Positions 61,826 to 64,000 of a DNA stretch of 64,000 nt are shown one piece after another; the stretch's first letter is position 1; each line of letters starts with the position of its first letter. Location of the stretch: NCBI GenBank assembly GCA_913775725.1, contig CAJYNG010000011.1, positions 62,001-126,000 on the forward strand. Direction: 5' to 3'. This DNA comes from an uncultured Stenotrophomonas sp. GTDB lineage: Bacteria > Pseudomonadota > Gammaproteobacteria > Xanthomonadales > Xanthomonadaceae. The position numbers were made by a program, and so were the translations under genes. The notes beneath the pieces were generated by a model. It did not search any database and had not been told where the DNA came from. It saw only the letters and a program-made list of their open reading frames with translations.

Positions 61826-62215
61826 CTACCGCGCCTCGGGCGTGCCCTGATGGAACACCACGCGCCACCCTTGCCCATGCCGGCGCCACAGCGAACTGCG
61901 CAGCACCCAGCGTTGCGCCTGGCCACCGACGTGATAGCGGCTACGGTAGCGCACCTGGGCCAGATCCTCGGCCAACAACCGCACCGCGTACTGTTCCGAT
62001 TCGATCAGCACCTGCGCGCGCTCCAACGGGATCTCCTGCAACGCCGCATCACGGCCGTAGCATTGCCCGGAACTACCGATTTCGCTGAAATCCTCGTCCA
62101 GCAGGGCCGCAAGGGACTCGCGATCCCCCCGCACCTGCGGCGCATGCAGCGCGCGTTCCAGCGCCTCCAGTTCAGCGGCCAGCGTCGCGTCGGCGGGCTG
62201 GCCAACACCGCTCAC
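61826..62215 (-). CDS. NTF2-like (DUF4440) protein
   Basis: A 129-residue protein with the small NTF2-like cone fold. LAAELEALERALHAPQ is the first helix, DRESLAALLDEDFSEIGSSG the pocket segment, and strands follow to VLRSSLWRRHGQGWRVVFHQ. GTG 62215 overlaps the stop of the MBL-fold gene (GTGA), showing translational coupling. Function unknown; such proteins may be enzymes or ligand binders. Confidence 0.82.
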   Translation of the reverse strand: MSGVGQPADATLAAELEALERALHAPQVRGDRESLAALLDEDFSEIGSSGQCYGRDAALQEIPLERAQVLIESEQYAVRLLAEDLAQVRYRSRYHVGGQAQRWVLRSSLWRRHGQGWRVVFHQGTPEAR

Positions 62216-62979
62216 GGCGGATCCTGCGCCAGCACGTGCGGTGCAGTGGGGTTGGCCAGTGGCACGCACTGCCCCGGCTGCGCCACGCGGTGCCCCCGCG
62301 CAGCCAGCGCCTGGCCATCGGCCACGCTTGCATAGTGATAGAGCATCATCCGCGCCTGCAGTTCCGCGCTGTACTCGCGCTCCAGGTCGTCCACGCCGGT
62401 ATGCGACGGGTTGCCGTGCAGGCCGCAGTCGTGCGCGATCAGTTCGTTGTCGTTGGCGAAACGGGCCAGCATCTCCGGAACCGGCCGGGTGTCACCGCTC
62501 CAGGTCAGCGCGCCCTGCAGGCGCAGGCCGTAAGCCGTCTCCGGCCAGTGGTGGCGTACCGGGAAGACTTCCAGGCGCACGCCCTCGTGCCAGAACGCCT
62601 CGCCCACCACGATCAGCTGGAAGGCATCCCAGAAGTTGGCACCGCCCTCGGCCAGCACGTTCGGGTAATCCCCGATGCGCCTGTGCAGCAGCGGCACCAC
62701 CGTGGCCGGCACGTACAGGCGCACCTTGCCGCGGCGCTGCGTGCTGAAGAAGGTATCCACGAACAGCCGCTCGAAACCGGCCACGTGATCCAGGTGCACA
62801 TGGGTGACGAACAACGCCTGCGGCATGTGGCCGTAGTGCGCCTTGAACGCGGTCAGGCCTTCGCCGCCGCAGTCGATGGTCAGCCACGGACGCCCCTCCC
62901 GCTCGATCACCGACATCGGCGACCCCAGCTCGACCGCCGACGCATTGCCGACGCCGAGGAAACGCAACGACCAGTCCAT
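62212..62979 (-). CDS. MBL-fold metal-dependent hydrolase
   Basis: A 255-residue metallo-beta-lactamase-fold protein. FVTHVHLDHVAGFERLFVDT is the H-x-H-x-D-H metal motif; further ligands lie in GLRLQGALTWSGDTRPVPEM and the late HYASVADG. It resembles the RNase Z-like/phosphodiesterase branch but lacks enough markers for a substrate. It overlaps kdkA by one base and the NTF2-like gene by four. Confidence 0.88.
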   Translation of the reverse strand: MDWSLRFLGVGNASAVELGSPMSVIEREGRPWLTIDCGGEGLTAFKAHYGHMPQALFVTHVHLDHVAGFERLFVDTFFSTQRRGKVRLYVPATVVPLLHRRIGDYPNVLAEGGANFWDAFQLIVVGEAFWHEGVRLEVFPVRHHWPETAYGLRLQGALTWSGDTRPVPEMLARFANDNELIAHDCGLHGNPSHTGVDDLEREYSAELQARMMLYHYASVADGQALAARGHRVAQPGQCVPLANPTAPHVLAQDPP

Positions 62980-63728
62980 CAGGTGCCCCGGTTCCAGGCC
63001 ATGTCATAGGCGCGGCGCAGCCGCGCGTAGTCCTTCTGCACGTCTTCCATGCTGCGCTCGCCGCGCAGCTTGATCAGCGAGCGCAACAGGCGCTTGAGAT
63101 TGCGTTCGCGCCAGGCGGTCGCCGGGATGCGGATCACCCCGCGGTCGAAGTCGATCAGCCAGCCATGGCCATTGCCATCGAACAGGATGTTGTGCGCATT
63201 GAGGTCGGCATGGTCCAGGCCGGCACGATGGAAGCGGGCGATCAGCCGCCCGGTCTCCTCCCACGGTGCCCCCCGGCCAGCGACCAGCGCGCGGTCGGCC
63301 AGCGAACGGACACCCTCGATCCTCTCCATCAGGATCGCGGCCCGGTAGCGCAGGCCCTCGCGCATGTAGAACGCCGCGATCGGCCGTGGCACCGGCAGCT
63401 TCTTCTCGCGCAGCGCGCGCATCAGCCGGAATTCGGCGAAGCTGCGGGTCCGGTCCGCGCCACGCCAGAAGTACTGGTCATGGCTGATCTTCGCCGCCAG
63501 GCCACCGCGCAGGTAGTGGCGCAGCACGCTGGGGCCGAACGGCGCATCAACCAACCAGGCGCTGCCACGGCCGCCCTCACCCACCGGCCGGGCCCTGCTT
63601 CCCCAGTGCTGGGGCGAGAACAGGCCGATCTCGGCTTGCCGCAGCCGCTCGCGGTCGAACAGAATGGCCCCGATGCCGCGACCCTCGCGGCATGGCGTCA
63701 GCGCTTCATTGGCGTCGAATGCGACCAT
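62979..63728 (-). CDS. kdkA: Kdo kinase of LPS inner core
   Basis: A 249-residue kinase. [20 protein letters not shown] is the nucleotide-binding region; [20 protein letters not shown] is the catalytic H-x-D-L-N-x-x-N loop, and IDFDRGVIR the metal-binding D-F-D. KdkA phosphorylates the Kdo sugar attached to lipid A, typical of organisms with one Kdo such as Xanthomonas and Haemophilus. ATG 63728 is preferred over 63794, since the latter would overlap the divergent gene. Confidence 0.93.
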   Translation of the reverse strand: MVAFDANEALTPCREGRGIGAILFDRERLRQAEIGLFSPQHWGSRARPVGEGGRGSAWLVDAPFGPSVLRHYLRGGLAAKISHDQYFWRGADRTRSFAEFRLMRALREKKLPVPRPIAAFYMREGLRYRAAILMERIEGVRSLADRALVAGRGAPWEETGRLIARFHRAGLDHADLNAHNILFDGNGHGWLIDFDRGVIRIPATAWRERNLKRLLRSLIKLRGERSMEDVQKDYARLRRAYDMAWNRGT

Positions 63729-63748
63729 TTCATTGAGTCTAACAACAC

Positions 63749-64000
63749 ATGGCATCAGCGTCCTCCTCCTTGTGCCTCCTGCGCCTGTCTGCACTCGGCG
63801 ATGTCACCCACGTGGTGCCCCTTGTGCGCACCCTGCAGGCTGCGCGCCCGGACACGCCGATCCACTGGATCATCGACAAGGCCGGCCACAAGCTGCTCGA
63901 CGGCCTGCCCGGCGTCACCTTCCATGCCTACGACAAGAAGAGCGGCATGGCCGGGGTCAAGGAACTGCGCAGGCAGCTGCCGCCGGGGCGCTTTGAAGCG
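63749..64000 (+). CDS. Glycosyltransferase family 9 (heptosyltransferase-type), 3' end cut
   Basis: The first 84 residues before the window edge. [20 protein letters not shown] is the N-terminal GT9 signature, and [20 protein letters not shown] the second block. Family members add heptose to the LPS inner core (WaaC/WaaF). It is divergent from kdkA, only 20 bases apart, so the two LPS genes share a start region. Confidence 0.9.
   Translation, partial: MASASSSLCLLRLSALGDVTHVVPLVRTLQAARPDTPIHWIIDKAGHKLLDGLPGVTFHAYDKKSGMAGVKELRRQLPPGRFEA

Noticed and set aside
61607-62335. Plus-strand frame of 242 codons over ffs and the NTF2-like gene
   Set aside because: It crosses the SRP RNA and lies antisense to two well-supported genes; the composition is Arg/Ala-rich shadow sequence.

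Overview
The window is high-GC bacterial chromosome, and everything in it fits Stenotrophomonas (S. maltophilia complex, Xanthomonadaceae). The main evidence is a set of GTAG-headed hairpin repeats (SMAG-type REPs, e.g. 30073-30131 and 37297-37381), the xanthomonad order of the fatty-acid cluster, and an intact LPS Kdo kinase. This assignment is inferred from gene families and repeats; no database search was run.

Left edge (1-3402, minus strand): a metal or siderophore uptake cassette of a DUF2946 His-rich membrane protein, a TonB-dependent receptor and a PepSY membrane protein cut by the window edge.

3563-25237: a phage-derived island next to tRNA-Val. Its left part has three small minus-strand genes (one TraR/DksA-like), a Toprim plus VapE-type primase/helicase, a small HTH protein and a dNMP-kinase-like protein. 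From 8815 on it is a compact P2-type contractile tail: Mor-family activator, holin-like protein, lambda R-type endolysin, nested Rz/Rz1 spanins, spike V, baseplate W, J and I, tail fibre, sheath FI, tube FII, E/E' with a probable -1 frameshift, tape measure T, then U, X and D. Capsid, portal, terminase, integrase and ogr genes are absent. I read it as an R-type tailocin (maltocin-like), not a prophage. A recurring element with core GAAGGTG or GAAAGGTG lies upstream of several of its genes and is a candidate shared regulatory site.

25293-37292: tRNA-Val, then a long minus-strand housekeeping cluster (yceD-rpmF-fabH-kinase-like-fabD-fabG-acpP-fabF-pabB-mltG-tmk-holB-pilZ). It links ribosome, fatty acid, folate, cell wall and replication genes, with maf divergent at its head. 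Compared with the E. coli arrangement, plsX is missing and pabB sits where pabC would be.

37395-49710: an ArnT/PMT-type glycosyltransferase, the moxR-DUF58-transglutaminase set, an Slp lipoprotein, hinT, recR-ybaB-dnaX, tRNA-Ser(GGA) followed by a duplicated 191-bp hairpin-rich segment, a DUF3667 membrane protein and a GNAT acetyltransferase.

49769-64000: a giant 3634-residue autotransporter with tandem 69-aa repeats, a guanidinium exporter (gdx/sugE) behind a probable guanidine-II (mini-ykkC) riboswitch, the SRP RNA (ffs), an NTF2-like protein, an MBL-fold hydrolase, kdkA, and the divergent start of a family 9 (heptosyltransferase-type) glycosyltransferase cut by the right edge.
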